Source of the DNA: Gemmatimonadota bacterium
GTDB taxonomy: Bacteria; Gemmatimonadota; Gemmatimonadetes; Longimicrobiales; Gaopeijiaceae
Assembly (NCBI GenBank): GCA_022825135.1
Contig: JAJDYN010000035.1
Location: 1-64,000, forward strand
Direction of reading: 5' to 3'
Length of the DNA stretch: 64,000 nucleotides
Shown: one piece after another, positions 50,088 through 62,592 of the stretch
Numbering within the stretch: the first letter of the stretch is position 1
How the letters are laid out: every line of letters starts with the position of its first letter
Notes under the pieces: generated by a model
The model's input: the letters and a program-made list of their open reading frames with translations, nothing else
The model's database searches: none
What the model was told of the DNA's origin: nothing
Made by a program: the position numbers and the translations under genes

Positions 50088-51404
50088 ATGAGCCGTCCCG
50101 TTGCCCGCCTGCTCACGCCCTCGCTCACCGCTCCGTTGCTCCTTGTTGCCGCGCTCTTCTCCAGCGTCACATCGCTCGCCGCGGCCCAGGACGACGCGGC
50201 AGCGGAAGTGCGCGCCCTCATGGCACATCCCTCCGTCCAGGCCGCGTTCCGTCACATCGAGGAGAACGACCCCTGGACCATCGCGACCCTGCGCGAACTC
50301 ACCCAGATCCCCGCTCCGCCCTTCATGGAAGAGGTGCGCGGACAGCGGTTCCTGGAGCTGCTCCTGGAGTCGGGCGTCGACTCCGCCTGGGTCGACGAGG
50401 AGGGGAACGTCATCGGCCTGCGCCGCGGCGGCGGCTCCGGGACGATGATCTTCTCCGGGCACCTGGACACGGTCTTCCCCGAGGGCACCGACGTGACCAT
50501 CCGCGAGAGCGGAGACACGCTGTTCGCGCCCGGCATCGCCGACGACACCCGCGGCCTGGTGGCCGTGCTCGCCGTGCTGCGCGCGATGAACGCCGCCGAC
50601 ATCCGGACCGAGCAGGACATCTGGTTCGTGGGCACGGTGGGCGAGGAGGGCACCGGCGACCTGCGCGGGGTCAAGCACCTCTTTCGCGAGGGCTCGCAGG
50701 ACTTCAGCGCGTTCATCTCCATCGACGGGCTGGGCCACAGCGGGGTGACCAACGCCGGCCTGGGCTCGCACCGCTACCGGGTCGCCTTCAAGGGGCCGGG
50801 CGGCCACTCCTGGGGGGCGTTCGGGCTGGGCAACCCCATCCACGCACTGGGGCGCGCCGTCACGCATTTCGACGCCGAGGCCAAGCGCTACACCGACAAC
50901 GCCGCCCAGCGCACCAGCTACAACGTCGGCACGGTGGGGGGCGGAACTTCGGTGAACTCGATCCCCTTCGAGGCATGGATGGAGATCGACATGCGCTCGG
51001 AGAGCCCCGAGGCGCTGCTTGAGATCGACGCGGTCTTCCAGGCGGCGATGCGGCGCGGGCTCGAGGAAGCCAACGCGGTGCGCGCCCGGGGCGAGGAACT
51101 GACCCTCGAAATCACCATGATCGGCAACCGGCCCAGCGGCGAGATCCCGGAAGATCATCCCTTCATCCAGCGCGCGCTGGCGGCGACGGAGCTCATGGGC
51201 GGCATCACCTCGCTGCGGCGCTCCTCAACCGACTCCAACACGCCGATTTCGCTCGGCATCCCGTCCATCACCATCGGCGGCGGCGGCGCGGGCGGCAACT
51301 CGCACTCGCTCGCCGAGTTCTTCATGAACCACAACGGCCCCGTCGGCATCCAGCGCGCCCTGCTGATCCTGGTGTCGCAGGCGGGGATGGTGCCGGTGAT
51401 GTAG
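50088..51404 (+). CDS. Exported M20 family peptidase
   Basis: A 438-residue metallopeptidase with a signal peptide (ending SLAAAQ). The M20 metal sites are FSGHLDTVFPEG (His-x-Asp), PGIADDTRG, GTVGEEGTGDL (catalytic and ligand Glu) and GGNSHSLAEFF near the C-terminus. The dimerisation lid begins around GPGGHSWGAFG. It probably cleaves amino acids or acyl groups from short peptides in the envelope. A perfect 6-base hairpin (50001-50016) lies in its leader. Confidence 0.92.
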   Translation: MSRPVARLLTPSLTAPLLLVAALFSSVTSLAAAQDDAAAEVRALMAHPSVQAAFRHIEENDPWTIATLRELTQIPAPPFMEEVRGQRFLELLLESGVDSAWVDEEGNVIGLRRGGGSGTMIFSGHLDTVFPEGTDVTIRESGDTLFAPGIADDTRGLVAVLAVLRAMNAADIRTEQDIWFVGTVGEEGTGDLRGVKHLFREGSQDFSAFISIDGLGHSGVTNAGLGSHRYRVAFKGPGGHSWGAFGLGNPIHALGRAVTHFDAEAKRYTDNAAQRTSYNVGTVGGGTSVNSIPFEAWMEIDMRSESPEALLEIDAVFQAAMRRGLEEANAVRARGEELTLEITMIGNRPSGEIPEDHPFIQRALAATELMGGITSLRRSSTDSNTPISLGIPSITIGGGGAGGNSHSLAEFFMNHNGPVGIQRALLILVSQAGMVPVM

Positions 51405-51518
51405 GGCGGTCGCGCGCCCTCGGGCGGACGCGGGTGATCGTCTGCGCATCCATTCATCGGCGCTCCCCGCCGGAAGCCGTGGGGCGTGCCACGGCCGGCG
51501 CGCCTCCGGATCGATCCC

Positions 51519-52106
51519 ATGACCCTCTTCTCCTCCGACCGCGAACGCCGCCTCTGGATATGGACGGCGGTCGTCGTTGCGGCGATCTACTCCACCCTCG
51601 GCCTGGCACGCACGCTCGTCGACTACCTGGGCAACGACTTCTTCTCCGTCTGGCTCTTCCTGGCCGGTTGTCTTCTCGTCCTGCTGACCGTCGTCACCCA
51701 GGGGCTCAGGGTCCGCCCCGGAGGCGCCGAGATCGCGGTCGCCCTGGGCGTCGCGGCCGCCTACCTGCTGATCGTCGTCCGCATGTCGGTACCGACGGAG
51801 CGCTCCCACCTGGTGGAGTACGGCGTGGTTGCCGTCTTCATCCATGAGGCGCTGGCGGAACGCGCCAGTCAGGGCCGCCGGGTCCCGGTGCCCGCGCTGC
51901 TCGCGATCGCGGCCGCTTCCCTGGTCGGCTTGATCGACGAGGGGATCCAGAGGCTCATTCCCGGCCGCGTCTTCGACCCGGTCGACATTCTGTTCAACCT
52001 GCTGGCCGCCGTGATGGCCGTCACCGCGAGCGTGGCGCTACGTTGGGCGCGGCGGTGGGGCTCATCCGTGGTCAGGCGCGCCATGGGGGAACCTGGCCCC
52101 GAGTAA
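51519..52106 (+). CDS. VanZ-like membrane protein
   Basis: A 195-residue protein with five hydrophobic segments. The VanZ-like pattern is the charged HLVEYGVVAVFIHEAL helix and the later LIDEGIQRLIPGRVFDPVDILFN, which closely matches VanZ family members. Apart from teicoplanin resistance in VanZ itself, the role of the family is not known. ATG 51519 chosen because it leads directly into the first helix. Confidence 0.8.
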   Translation: MTLFSSDRERRLWIWTAVVVAAIYSTLGLARTLVDYLGNDFFSVWLFLAGCLLVLLTVVTQGLRVRPGGAEIAVALGVAAAYLLIVVRMSVPTERSHLVEYGVVAVFIHEALAERASQGRRVPVPALLAIAAASLVGLIDEGIQRLIPGRVFDPVDILFNLLAAVMAVTASVALRWARRWGSSVVRRAMGEPGPE

Positions 52107-52185
52107 CGCAGGTAACAGCGCGGGTCGTCCGCTTCGGCGGACAACGGTCACTTCACGCCGGATGACCCGGGGAGGAGGCATTCTC

Positions 52186-53496
52186 ATGCGCAGGCACATC
52201 ATGCTGTCCGGTTCGGTGTTGACTGCGGTTCTTGCCCTGGCGGGATGCCAGAGTGCGGAGCCGCCTGCTGAGCCGCCGGTTGAACCACCCGTTGAACCCC
52301 CGGTTGAGCCGCCGCCGGTCGAGTTCGAGCCGGGGCCGCTGGGCGCGGTCACGCTGGAGGCGGGCGAGGCCGTGCGGATCCGCATGCTGCTCGCGGAGAC
52401 GGTCGCGCCGACGCTGGGCACCGTATCCCGGCAGGCGGCCGCGTTCGCCGCCGAGGACTTCGGTCCCCTCCACGGGCGTTCGGTCGAGCTGGGCGATCCG
52501 GTGGACACGAGTTGTTCGCCGGAGGGCGGGCGCGCGGGTGCGTCCGGAATCGCCGGCGACCCCAAGGTGGCGGGCATCATCGGAACCAACTGTTCCGCCG
52601 CGGCGGTGGCGGCGTCGCCCGTCGTCAGCGACGCGGGCCTGGTCATGATCTCACCCAGCAACACGTCGCCGCGCCTCACTTCGGACCTGGCCGGAAACGC
52701 GAACCCCGACCATCACCCGGGCTACTTTCGCGTGTCGTCCAACGACCTCCACCAGGCCCGCGCGCTCTCGGACTTCGTCTACAACCAGCTGGAACTGCGC
52801 AGCGTGGCCACCCTTCACGACGGCGACCCCTACACGTCCGCCCTCGTGGCGGCGTTTGCGGACGGGTTCATGAGCCTCGGGGGCGCGGTGCCGGCCCAGG
52901 CCGCAATCGAGAAGGGCGACACCGACATGACGGACGTCCTCACCGAGTTCGCGGCAGTCGGCCCGGACGCCATCTTCTTCCCGCTGTTCGTGACGGAGGG
53001 ATCGGCCTTCGCCGAGCAGGCGCGGACCTTCGACGGGCTCGAGGGGACGACCCTGATTTCGGCGGGCGCGCTGCTGGTCTCCGCGTTCCTGGAAACTCCG
53101 CAATCGGAGGGGATCTACTTCGCGGGGCCGGAATCGGACTATGGCTCGAACGTCAACGGGGCGACGGGGCGGAGCGGGGAGCAGGTTCTTGCCGCGTTCG
53201 AGGCCAGGCATGGCGGCTTCCCCGGTTCACCCTACTGGGCGCACACCTACGATGCGACCACCATCCTCCTCTCGGCCATCGAATCCGTTGCCGTGGAGGA
53301 CGGCGCCAGGATGCACATCGACCGGGCGGCACTGCGCGAACAGGTGGGAGCAACCGCCATGAACGGCCTGGTCGGGACGATATCCTGCGACGCCTTCGGC
53401 GACTGCGGCACGGGACGGATGAACATCTACCACCACACGGACAGCAGCGTCACCGACGTTGCCCGGCTGCCGGTCGTCTACGTGTACAGTCCGTGA
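52186..53496 (+). CDS. Lipoprotein substrate-binding protein, ABC/leucine-binding type
   Basis: A 436-residue lipoprotein (lipobox LALAGC, Cys21) of the type I periplasmic binding fold used for branched-chain amino acids, amides and other small ligands. Residues 24-48 are a spacer of repeated PPxEP units (EPPVEPPVEPPVEPP). Binding-fold features: VAGIIGTNCSAAAVAASPV, LVMISPSNTSP, ATLHDGDPYTSALVAAF and IFFPLFVTEGSAF. No permease or ATPase gene is adjacent, so it may be an orphan or work with a distant transporter. ATG 52186 has GGGGAGGAGG 8 bases upstream. Confidence 0.87.
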   Translation: MRRHIMLSGSVLTAVLALAGCQSAEPPAEPPVEPPVEPPVEPPPVEFEPGPLGAVTLEAGEAVRIRMLLAETVAPTLGTVSRQAAAFAAEDFGPLHGRSVELGDPVDTSCSPEGGRAGASGIAGDPKVAGIIGTNCSAAAVAASPVVSDAGLVMISPSNTSPRLTSDLAGNANPDHHPGYFRVSSNDLHQARALSDFVYNQLELRSVATLHDGDPYTSALVAAFADGFMSLGGAVPAQAAIEKGDTDMTDVLTEFAAVGPDAIFFPLFVTEGSAFAEQARTFDGLEGTTLISAGALLVSAFLETPQSEGIYFAGPESDYGSNVNGATGRSGEQVLAAFEARHGGFPGSPYWAHTYDATTILLSAIESVAVEDGARMHIDRAALREQVGATAMNGLVGTISCDAFGDCGTGRMNIYHHTDSSVTDVARLPVVYVYSP

Positions 53497-53615
53497 CTTC
53501 AGTCGCTGACGCGCGGTGCTGCCAGAGTCGGGGACGTACAGCCCGTGACTGCCGCTGGCGCGCGGTGCTGCAGATCGGGGATGCCATCCTTGTTAATCGG
53601 GGATGCCATCCTTGT
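53484..53615. repeat. Small imperfect direct repeats after the binding-protein gene
   Basis: Two units of about 38 bases (53484-53522 and 53536-53571) share GTACAG, CCGTGACT and CGCGCGGTGCTGC; the first contains the stop codon of the upstream gene. Immediately after, a 20-base sequence (53574-53593) is repeated exactly at 53596-53615 with a 2-base gap. They look like local duplications and not like CRISPR units (only two copies, no uniform spacers). Confidence 0.75.
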
Positions 53616-53694
53616 ACCTCGTCGATCCGGCCGGAGAACAGAGCTTGGGGCGTCACCGGGGGCGGCTGCGAGCGAACGCCAAGGTGCTAGGTCG

Positions 53695-55260
53695 TCAAAC
53701 GAGTGACTCATCGGCGGCTTCCCTGGCAGCGGCGTCGATTTTCCACGGGATGTCGCAGTCGCGGTAAAGAGCGGCCCCGTTGGAGAGCACGAAACCATCG
53801 CCTTTCGCCGGGGCGCCGGGATGCGCCGATGGGAGCGGGGGCAGGTGTGCGGTCCGCGCGACCGGCCTTTTCGGCGCGTCGACCAGCATCCTCCCCTTCG
53901 GCGTGAAGAACAGCACGGTCCCATCCCCGTTCACGGAGACCTTCACCCGTCCCTCGTGAACCGCGCGATGATGCCGCCGGCAAAGCAGCAGCGTATTCTG
54001 CAGGCTCGTCTCGCCCCCGTCGGCCCAGTGCTTCACGTGATGCGCCTCGGTGAACCGGCATCCGCACCCCGGAAAGCGGCATCCCCGGTCCCGCTCCTCC
54101 AGCGCCCGCCGGATGTGTGGTGGAATCGTACGCGTCCTGCGGCCCACGTTCAGCACCGACCCGTCCATGGCGCGGACCATCGCGACCACCGAAGCGTCGC
54201 ACGCCATGCGCCGCGACGTTTCCGCGGAGACGCGGATGCCGTCCAGATCCGAGCGCCCAGGCTCGCCTTCGGCCGCGAGCGTCACGGCATCGCAGTGGAC
54301 CATGACCTGGTAACGCTCGGCGCGGGCGCCGGACTCGACGCGGGGTGACAGGGGCGCTGCATTCGTCGGTTTGGCTCCCGCGGTTCCGGCAGACTCTTCC
54401 AGTAGGATTGATCTGGATCCGGTCGTCCAAACGCCGTCCAGTTCATCGAGGTGGCCACCCGCCGCATCCACATCGCCAGTCCGTTCACGAGCTTCGCCTC
54501 CTCCGAACCCCGCCGCCAGCGCCCGCTCCGCCAGCAGCCCCACCGCATCCGCCCGGCGCTGCTTCGGCCTGGGACGCGTGTTGCCGTCATCGCCCCCGTG
54601 ACTAACGGCGCCCGCACCGCCCTCGTCACCACCGGCGCCCGCACCGCCCTCGCACCGGAACAGCGCATCCGACGCCGCCTCCACTGCCCGCATCAGCACC
54701 GCCCCCGCTTCCGGCTCGAGCCGCCCCTTCACCACGTACATGCCGTCCCCGTCCACGAACACCGAAAACGTCCGGCTGCGGCGCCGGGCCTGCTCTGCCG
54801 TCAGTTCCTCATCGCGGGACAGCTTCTTCCACATGCGCAGCGTCCGCTCCAGCCTGGCCGCCGAACTGGCCCGCGCGAACTCGAGCAGCTCCGCCTCGCG
54901 CTCGGGCGTGGCCACGCGCGTGAGCGCCCGCACCTTCGTGTAGGAGATGCTCCCTTCCGCCAGGGCATCCGCCGTCTGTGGCAGGCTTTCCAGCGCCCGC
55001 GCCGCCCGGACCCTTTCCCGCGCGGGGCCGATCTTCATGCCCAGCCGCCACGCGAGCCACTCGGCGCAGGAAGCGTAGCCGCCGTCCTTCCAGCCGCCCC
55101 GGCGGTCGAAGTCCGCGATGAGGGTCATCATCCGCGCCTCGGCGGAGTTGATTCGGGCGGCAAGTTCCGCGATGCGCTCGCCGAGCCGGTAGAGTTCGTC
55201 GTCCTCGGCGGAACAGGGTGCGTTGCGCGCGGCGCGGCCATAGTCTGGAGATGCGATCAT
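53695..55260 (-). CDS. DUF222-HNH endonuclease-like protein
   Basis: A 521-residue protein with an N-terminal helical DUF222 region (about 20-330; LAWRLGMKIGPARERVRAARAL, LPQTADALAEGSISYTKVR) and a C-terminal HNH nuclease motif (about 400-445; CRFPGCGCRFTEAHHVKHW, then LQNTLLLCRRHHRAVHEG). It matches the 13E12-repeat-like family common in Actinomycetota. A Gly/Asp/Ala-rich linker lies near 210-300. These genes are often multi-copy and may be mobile, but no ends of an element are visible. Nuclease activity is expected, biological role unknown. Confidence 0.88.
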   Translation of the reverse strand: MIASPDYGRAARNAPCSAEDDELYRLGERIAELAARINSAEARMMTLIADFDRRGGWKDGGYASCAEWLAWRLGMKIGPARERVRAARALESLPQTADALAEGSISYTKVRALTRVATPEREAELLEFARASSAARLERTLRMWKKLSRDEELTAEQARRRSRTFSVFVDGDGMYVVKGRLEPEAGAVLMRAVEAASDALFRCEGGAGAGGDEGGAGAVSHGGDDGNTRPRPKQRRADAVGLLAERALAAGFGGGEARERTGDVDAAGGHLDELDGVWTTGSRSILLEESAGTAGAKPTNAAPLSPRVESGARAERYQVMVHCDAVTLAAEGEPGRSDLDGIRVSAETSRRMACDASVVAMVRAMDGSVLNVGRRTRTIPPHIRRALEERDRGCRFPGCGCRFTEAHHVKHWADGGETSLQNTLLLCRRHHRAVHEGRVKVSVNGDGTVLFFTPKGRMLVDAPKRPVARTAHLPPLPSAHPGAPAKGDGFVLSNGAALYRDCDIPWKIDAAAREAADESLV

Positions 55261-55620
55261 CGGTTGCTCCCGAATATCGAGTTATTGTTGATGACTTGTG
55301 TACAAATATAACGGCACTGAAATCGACCTCTCAGGATGCCCCGTAGTGGCCGAAGTGGGGCCGGGAGACCATCGCAGGAGGAAACGGCCCGCGAAGGCTT
55401 TCAGACGACCGGTCAGCGCCCCTGCTGGACTATGGAATGCGGGATATTGGATCCTGCCGAAGAGCGGGTGCGAAACTCGTCAATGGCAGATCGGGACGCG
55501 CGCATGCGAAGCCGCGCCACGCTTGGCAGACCGTCCGTCTGGGCTGCCCGTCGAGCGGCTCTCCGGTGGTCAGGCCCGAATGGTGCCGGTGATCGGGCCG
55601 GGCTGGTGCCGTTGACCCCT
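55261..55620. other. Intergenic stretch before the HNH gene, promoter area
   Basis: No gene is accepted here. The part nearest the HNH start (55270-55325) is A/T-rich, including TTATTGTTGATGACTTGTG, unlike the G/C-rich surroundings, and should contain the minus-strand promoter. The rest (55330-55620) is plain G/C-rich sequence after the end of the gamma-glutamyltransferase gene. Confidence 0.55.
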
Positions 55621-59492
<3,872 letters not shown>

Positions 59493-59546
59493 CGAGGAGC
59501 GCTACCAAGCGCGTGCAGCCAACCTGAGCAGCGGAGGGGCGATATC

Positions 59547-59618
59547 ATGAGAATGAACGGTGAGCCACCGGGAGTCGCCCTGGTCGCTGGCCTCGGCCCA
59601 TGTTGCCTACTCGATTGA
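59547..59618 (+). CDS. Possible 23-residue leader peptide overlapping darT
   Basis: A short frame starts at ATG 59547 with a strong ribosome binding site (GGAGGGG, 7 bases away) and stops at TGA 59616-59618, inside the first codons of darT. The stop overlaps an in-frame TTG of darT (59615-59617), an arrangement that could couple translation. The peptide (MRMNGEPPG...) resembles nothing known. It may be a leader for toxin translation or a chance frame. Confidence 0.35.
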   Translation: MRMNGEPPGVALVAGLGPCCLLD

Positions 59619-60307
59619 GCAAAGCGCGAGTTGATGGCCCTCCAGCCGCCCCGAAGATCTACCATATCGTGCATGTTGATCGCCTATCCTCGATCATCGC
59701 CGACGGATACCTGTGGTGCGATGCTCGTGTCGCAGAGCTGATGCAGCAGGGGAGCAGGATGGGGACCACGATTGGTATGAACAGCATCAAGGAGCGACGG
59801 CTCAACGAGCTTACGCTCACCAGCCACCCCGATCTCTTCGTAGGTCAGTGCGTGCCCTTCTATTTCTGCCCTCGTTCCGTCATGCTCTACTTGCTCTACC
59901 GAGCGAACCACCGCGAGCTGTCCTACACGGGCGGGCAGGATCTCGTTGTTCACCTTGAGGCCGACCTGCGTCAGTGCGTCGCTTGGGCTGAGAGCAATCG
60001 ACTGCGATGGGCCTTCACGCTTACGAACGCAGGATCATGTTACTTCGAAGACCGCTCTGATCTATCGCAGCTTGGTGAGATCGATTGGGACGCCGTGAAC
60101 GCCAATCGCTGGAGCGGTATCGGCATTTCCCGTTCGGTGAAGGAGGGCAAGCAAGCTGAGTTCCTCGTAGAACGGTACTTCCCTTGGAAGCTGGTTACCC
60201 GGATTGGTGTTCGGACGGAGAGTTGCCGTACGCGGGTGAGGGCTGTACTGAGAAGGGCGGACCATCGACCCACTCTAAGCCTAGCGCCGGAGTGGTACTA
60301 CGGGTGA
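59600..60307 (+). CDS. darT: DarT-like DNA ADP-ribosyltransferase toxin
   Basis: A 235-residue member of the DarT family, which ADP-ribosylates thymidine in single-stranded DNA. Matching points: IYHIVHVDRLSSIIADG near the N-terminus, CVPFYFCPRSVMLYLLY, FTLTNAGSCYFED, the catalytic Glu187 in GKQAEFLVERYFPW and a terminal WYYG. GC content is clearly below the flanking genes, suggesting transfer. Start ATG 59600 lacks a good ribosome site of its own; TTG 59615 is the alternative. The antitoxin gene follows after 12 bases. Confidence 0.9.
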   Translation: MLPTRLSKARVDGPPAAPKIYHIVHVDRLSSIIADGYLWCDARVAELMQQGSRMGTTIGMNSIKERRLNELTLTSHPDLFVGQCVPFYFCPRSVMLYLLYRANHRELSYTGGQDLVVHLEADLRQCVAWAESNRLRWAFTLTNAGSCYFEDRSDLSQLGEIDWDAVNANRWSGIGISRSVKEGKQAEFLVERYFPWKLVTRIGVRTESCRTRVRAVLRRADHRPTLSLAPEWYYG

Positions 60308-60319
60308 GGAAGGAGTAGC

Positions 60320-61399
60320 GTGTTCGAGTTTAAGACCGGTGACATCCTCGCTGAAGACGCTGACGCCCTCGTCAACACGGTCAACTGCGTTGGTGTCATG
60401 GGGCGAGGGATCGCGTTGCAATTCAAGAACGCTTATCCGCAGAACTTCAAGGCTTACGCCGCGGCCTGTAAGCGAAAGGAGGTCCAGCCCGGTCGCATGT
60501 TCGTGTTCGAGACCGATGAACTGACTAACCCGCGTTACATCATAAACTTCCCTACCAAGCGGCATTGGCGCGGCAAGAGCCGGATGGAGGACATTGACGC
60601 AGGGCTACTTGCCCTTCGGAGAGTGATCCGGAAGATGGGGATCCGATCCGTCGCAATTCCTCCATTGGGAACTGGGCTCGGAGGGTTGGATTGGTACGAT
60701 GTGCGGTCGCGCATCGAGAAATCGCTGAGGGCTTGTAGCGACCTGAGGATCGTAATCTTCGAACCGCACGATGCACCGGAGCCGCTGCAGATGGCTCGAC
60801 AACGATCTGCGCCCAACATGACGCCGGGGAGAGCAGCTTTGGTGGGTTTGATGGATCGTTATCTGGGTGGACTCCTAGACCCTTTCTTGACGCTGCTCGA
60901 AGTACATAAGCTCATGTACTTCATGAAGGCGACTGGTGAACCCTCGCTGGAACGATTGCGGGTCGTAAAGGGGCCATACGGTCCCTATGCGGAAAACCTC
61001 ACTCACGTACTTCGCGAGGTTGAGGGCCACTTCATCTCGGGATATCGAGACGGTGGCGATGCGCCGGATAAACAGCTTGAACTGATACCGGACGGGATAG
61101 CGAGCGCGAGTCGATTCTTGGAGGAACATGCGACCACGCGGAAGCGATTTGATCGGGTGGTGGACTTGGTTGCTGGTTTCGAGTCACCCTACGGCTTGGA
61201 GCTCCTGTCGACGCTCCACTGGGTGATTACGCGAGAAACGGATGGTGTTCTGGACGATGCGGTTTCTCGATTCTATGCTTGGAATGATCGGAAGAAACGG
61301 TTCTCGGTCCGACAAATCCGGCTAGCTGCCCACGTTCTGGCGGAGAAGTCATGGATCGACCATGATCCGTGGTTCGCATTAACGACTCGGGTTCCTTGA
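60320..61399 (+). CDS. darG: DarG-like antitoxin: macrodomain ADP-ribosylglycohydrolase
   Basis: A 359-residue protein with an N-terminal macrodomain (about 1-155; DALVNTVNCVGVMGRGIAL, IPPLGTGLGGLDW) that removes ADP-ribose from DNA, and a C-terminal domain (about 170-359; LLEVHKLMYFMKATG, VKGPYGPYAENLTHVLREVEGHF) typical of full-length DarG and thought to bind the toxin. GTG 60320 has GGAAGGAG 6 bases upstream. Together with darT it forms a complete toxin-antitoxin pair; relatives act against phage. Confidence 0.93.
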   Translation: MFEFKTGDILAEDADALVNTVNCVGVMGRGIALQFKNAYPQNFKAYAAACKRKEVQPGRMFVFETDELTNPRYIINFPTKRHWRGKSRMEDIDAGLLALRRVIRKMGIRSVAIPPLGTGLGGLDWYDVRSRIEKSLRACSDLRIVIFEPHDAPEPLQMARQRSAPNMTPGRAALVGLMDRYLGGLLDPFLTLLEVHKLMYFMKATGEPSLERLRVVKGPYGPYAENLTHVLREVEGHFISGYRDGGDAPDKQLELIPDGIASASRFLEEHATTRKRFDRVVDLVAGFESPYGLELLSTLHWVITRETDGVLDDAVSRFYAWNDRKKRFSVRQIRLAAHVLAEKSWIDHDPWFALTTRVP

Positions 61400-61427
61400 A
61401 AAATGAGCATCCAGAGTTCATTTTTCA
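61397..61427. promoter_or_regulatory. Inverted repeat between darG and the DUF4143 ATPase gene
   Basis: TGAAAAATGA (61397-61406) and TCATTTTTCA (61418-61427) form a perfect 10-base inverted repeat with an 11-base spacer. The left arm contains the darG stop codon and the right arm ends 3 bases before the ATPase ATG. It could be an operator, a promoter spanned by a repressor, or an RNA hairpin blocking the ATPase ribosome site (AGGA lies just after the arm). A/T-rich sequence makes a strong intrinsic terminator unlikely, though it could also insulate the two units. Confidence 0.65.
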
Positions 61428-61430
61428 GGA

Positions 61431-62588
61431 ATGTTGATCCCGAGACCCGCCCACCTGGCCGCCATCGAGCGAAAGCTTGACGACAACCCCGTCGTCGCAC
61501 TCCTGGGGGCGCGACAGGTGGGCAAGACTACGCTCGCCCTGGCACTCGCCGCCAACCGGGAGCGGGTTACGCGTTTCGACCTGGAGGATCCCCGGGACCT
61601 CGCCAGGCTGAACGAGCCGACGCTGGCGCTGGAGCCCCTCCGCGGCCTGGTCATCATCGACGAAATCCAGACCCGTCCGGGACTGTTCCCCGTCCTGCGG
61701 GTACTCGCGGATCGGAATCCCCTGCCCGCGCGGTTTCTCGTGCTGGGGAGCGCATCGCCCGAGTTGTTGCGGCAAGGTTCGGAATCGCTCGCCGGCCGCA
61801 TCGCGTATCATGAGTTGACCGGCTTCGACCTGGCCGAGGTCGGCGGCGAGCATTGGCGCAAGCTCTGGCTGCGGGGCGGGTTTCCGCGAGCGTGGCTTGC
61901 CGAAGACGACGCCCGCAGCGAGGAATGGCGGAGGGATTTCGTTCGCTCGCTCGCCGGCCGCGATCTCCCGGGACTCGGCATCTCGTTGCCGCCTGTGCTC
62001 CTGCAGGACTTCTGGACCATGCTGGCCCATTACCACGGCCAGACCTGGAACGGGTCGGAGCTGGCGCGCGCGTTCGGGCTGGCTCACACGACGGTGCGGC
62101 GCTACCTGGACCGAATGACCGGAGCATACCTCATGCGACAGCTTCGCCCCTGGCGGGAGAACGTCGCCAAGCGAATCGTCAAGTCGCCCAAGACGTACAT
62201 CGCCGACAGCGGCCTGCTCCATGTGTTGCTCGACATCGCGAGCGCGCGGGACCTGGCCAGGCATCCCAAGGTGGGCGCCAGCTGGGAGGGATTCGCCCTG
62301 GAGCAGGTGGTTCGCCGCACCGGAGCTCGGGCGGACGAGTGCTATTTCTGGTCGGTCCATGGGGGACCGGAACTGGATCTGCTGGTGGTTCGCGGCCGAC
62401 GCCGGCGCGGCTACGAGTTCAAGCGAACGGACTCGCCCAGGGTCACGTCATCCATGCGCTCCGCGATGAGGGTGCTCGGGCTGGACGGCATCGATGTGGT
62501 TCATGTTGGACAGCACACCTTCGCCCTCGCGGAAGGGATTCGCGCGGTCAGCGGGCGCGACATCCTGACTGAGATCACCCCGCTGTAG
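61431..62588 (+). CDS. AAA ATPase with DUF4143 domain
   Basis: A 385-residue ATPase: Walker A GARQVGKTTLA near residue 30, Walker B GLVIIDEIQTRP, sensor-like LVLGSASPELLRQG, and the C-terminal DUF4143 region with a winged-helix part (LARAFGLAHTTVRRYLD) and a nuclease-like LDLLVVRGRRRRGYEFKR (D...E-x-K) segment. The family is common near mobile and defence genes; its role is not settled. G/C content is back to the chromosomal level here, unlike darTG. ATG 61431 follows an inverted repeat. Confidence 0.85.
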   Translation: MLIPRPAHLAAIERKLDDNPVVALLGARQVGKTTLALALAANRERVTRFDLEDPRDLARLNEPTLALEPLRGLVIIDEIQTRPGLFPVLRVLADRNPLPARFLVLGSASPELLRQGSESLAGRIAYHELTGFDLAEVGGEHWRKLWLRGGFPRAWLAEDDARSEEWRRDFVRSLAGRDLPGLGISLPPVLLQDFWTMLAHYHGQTWNGSELARAFGLAHTTVRRYLDRMTGAYLMRQLRPWRENVAKRIVKSPKTYIADSGLLHVLLDIASARDLARHPKVGASWEGFALEQVVRRTGARADECYFWSVHGGPELDLLVVRGRRRRGYEFKRTDSPRVTSSMRSAMRVLGLDGIDVVHVGQHTFALAEGIRAVSGRDILTEITPL

Positions 62589-62592
62589 CATT

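Noticed and set aside
53574-53615. CRISPR-like repeat pair
   Set aside because: Only two 20-base copies 2 bases apart, with no spacers and no cas genes.
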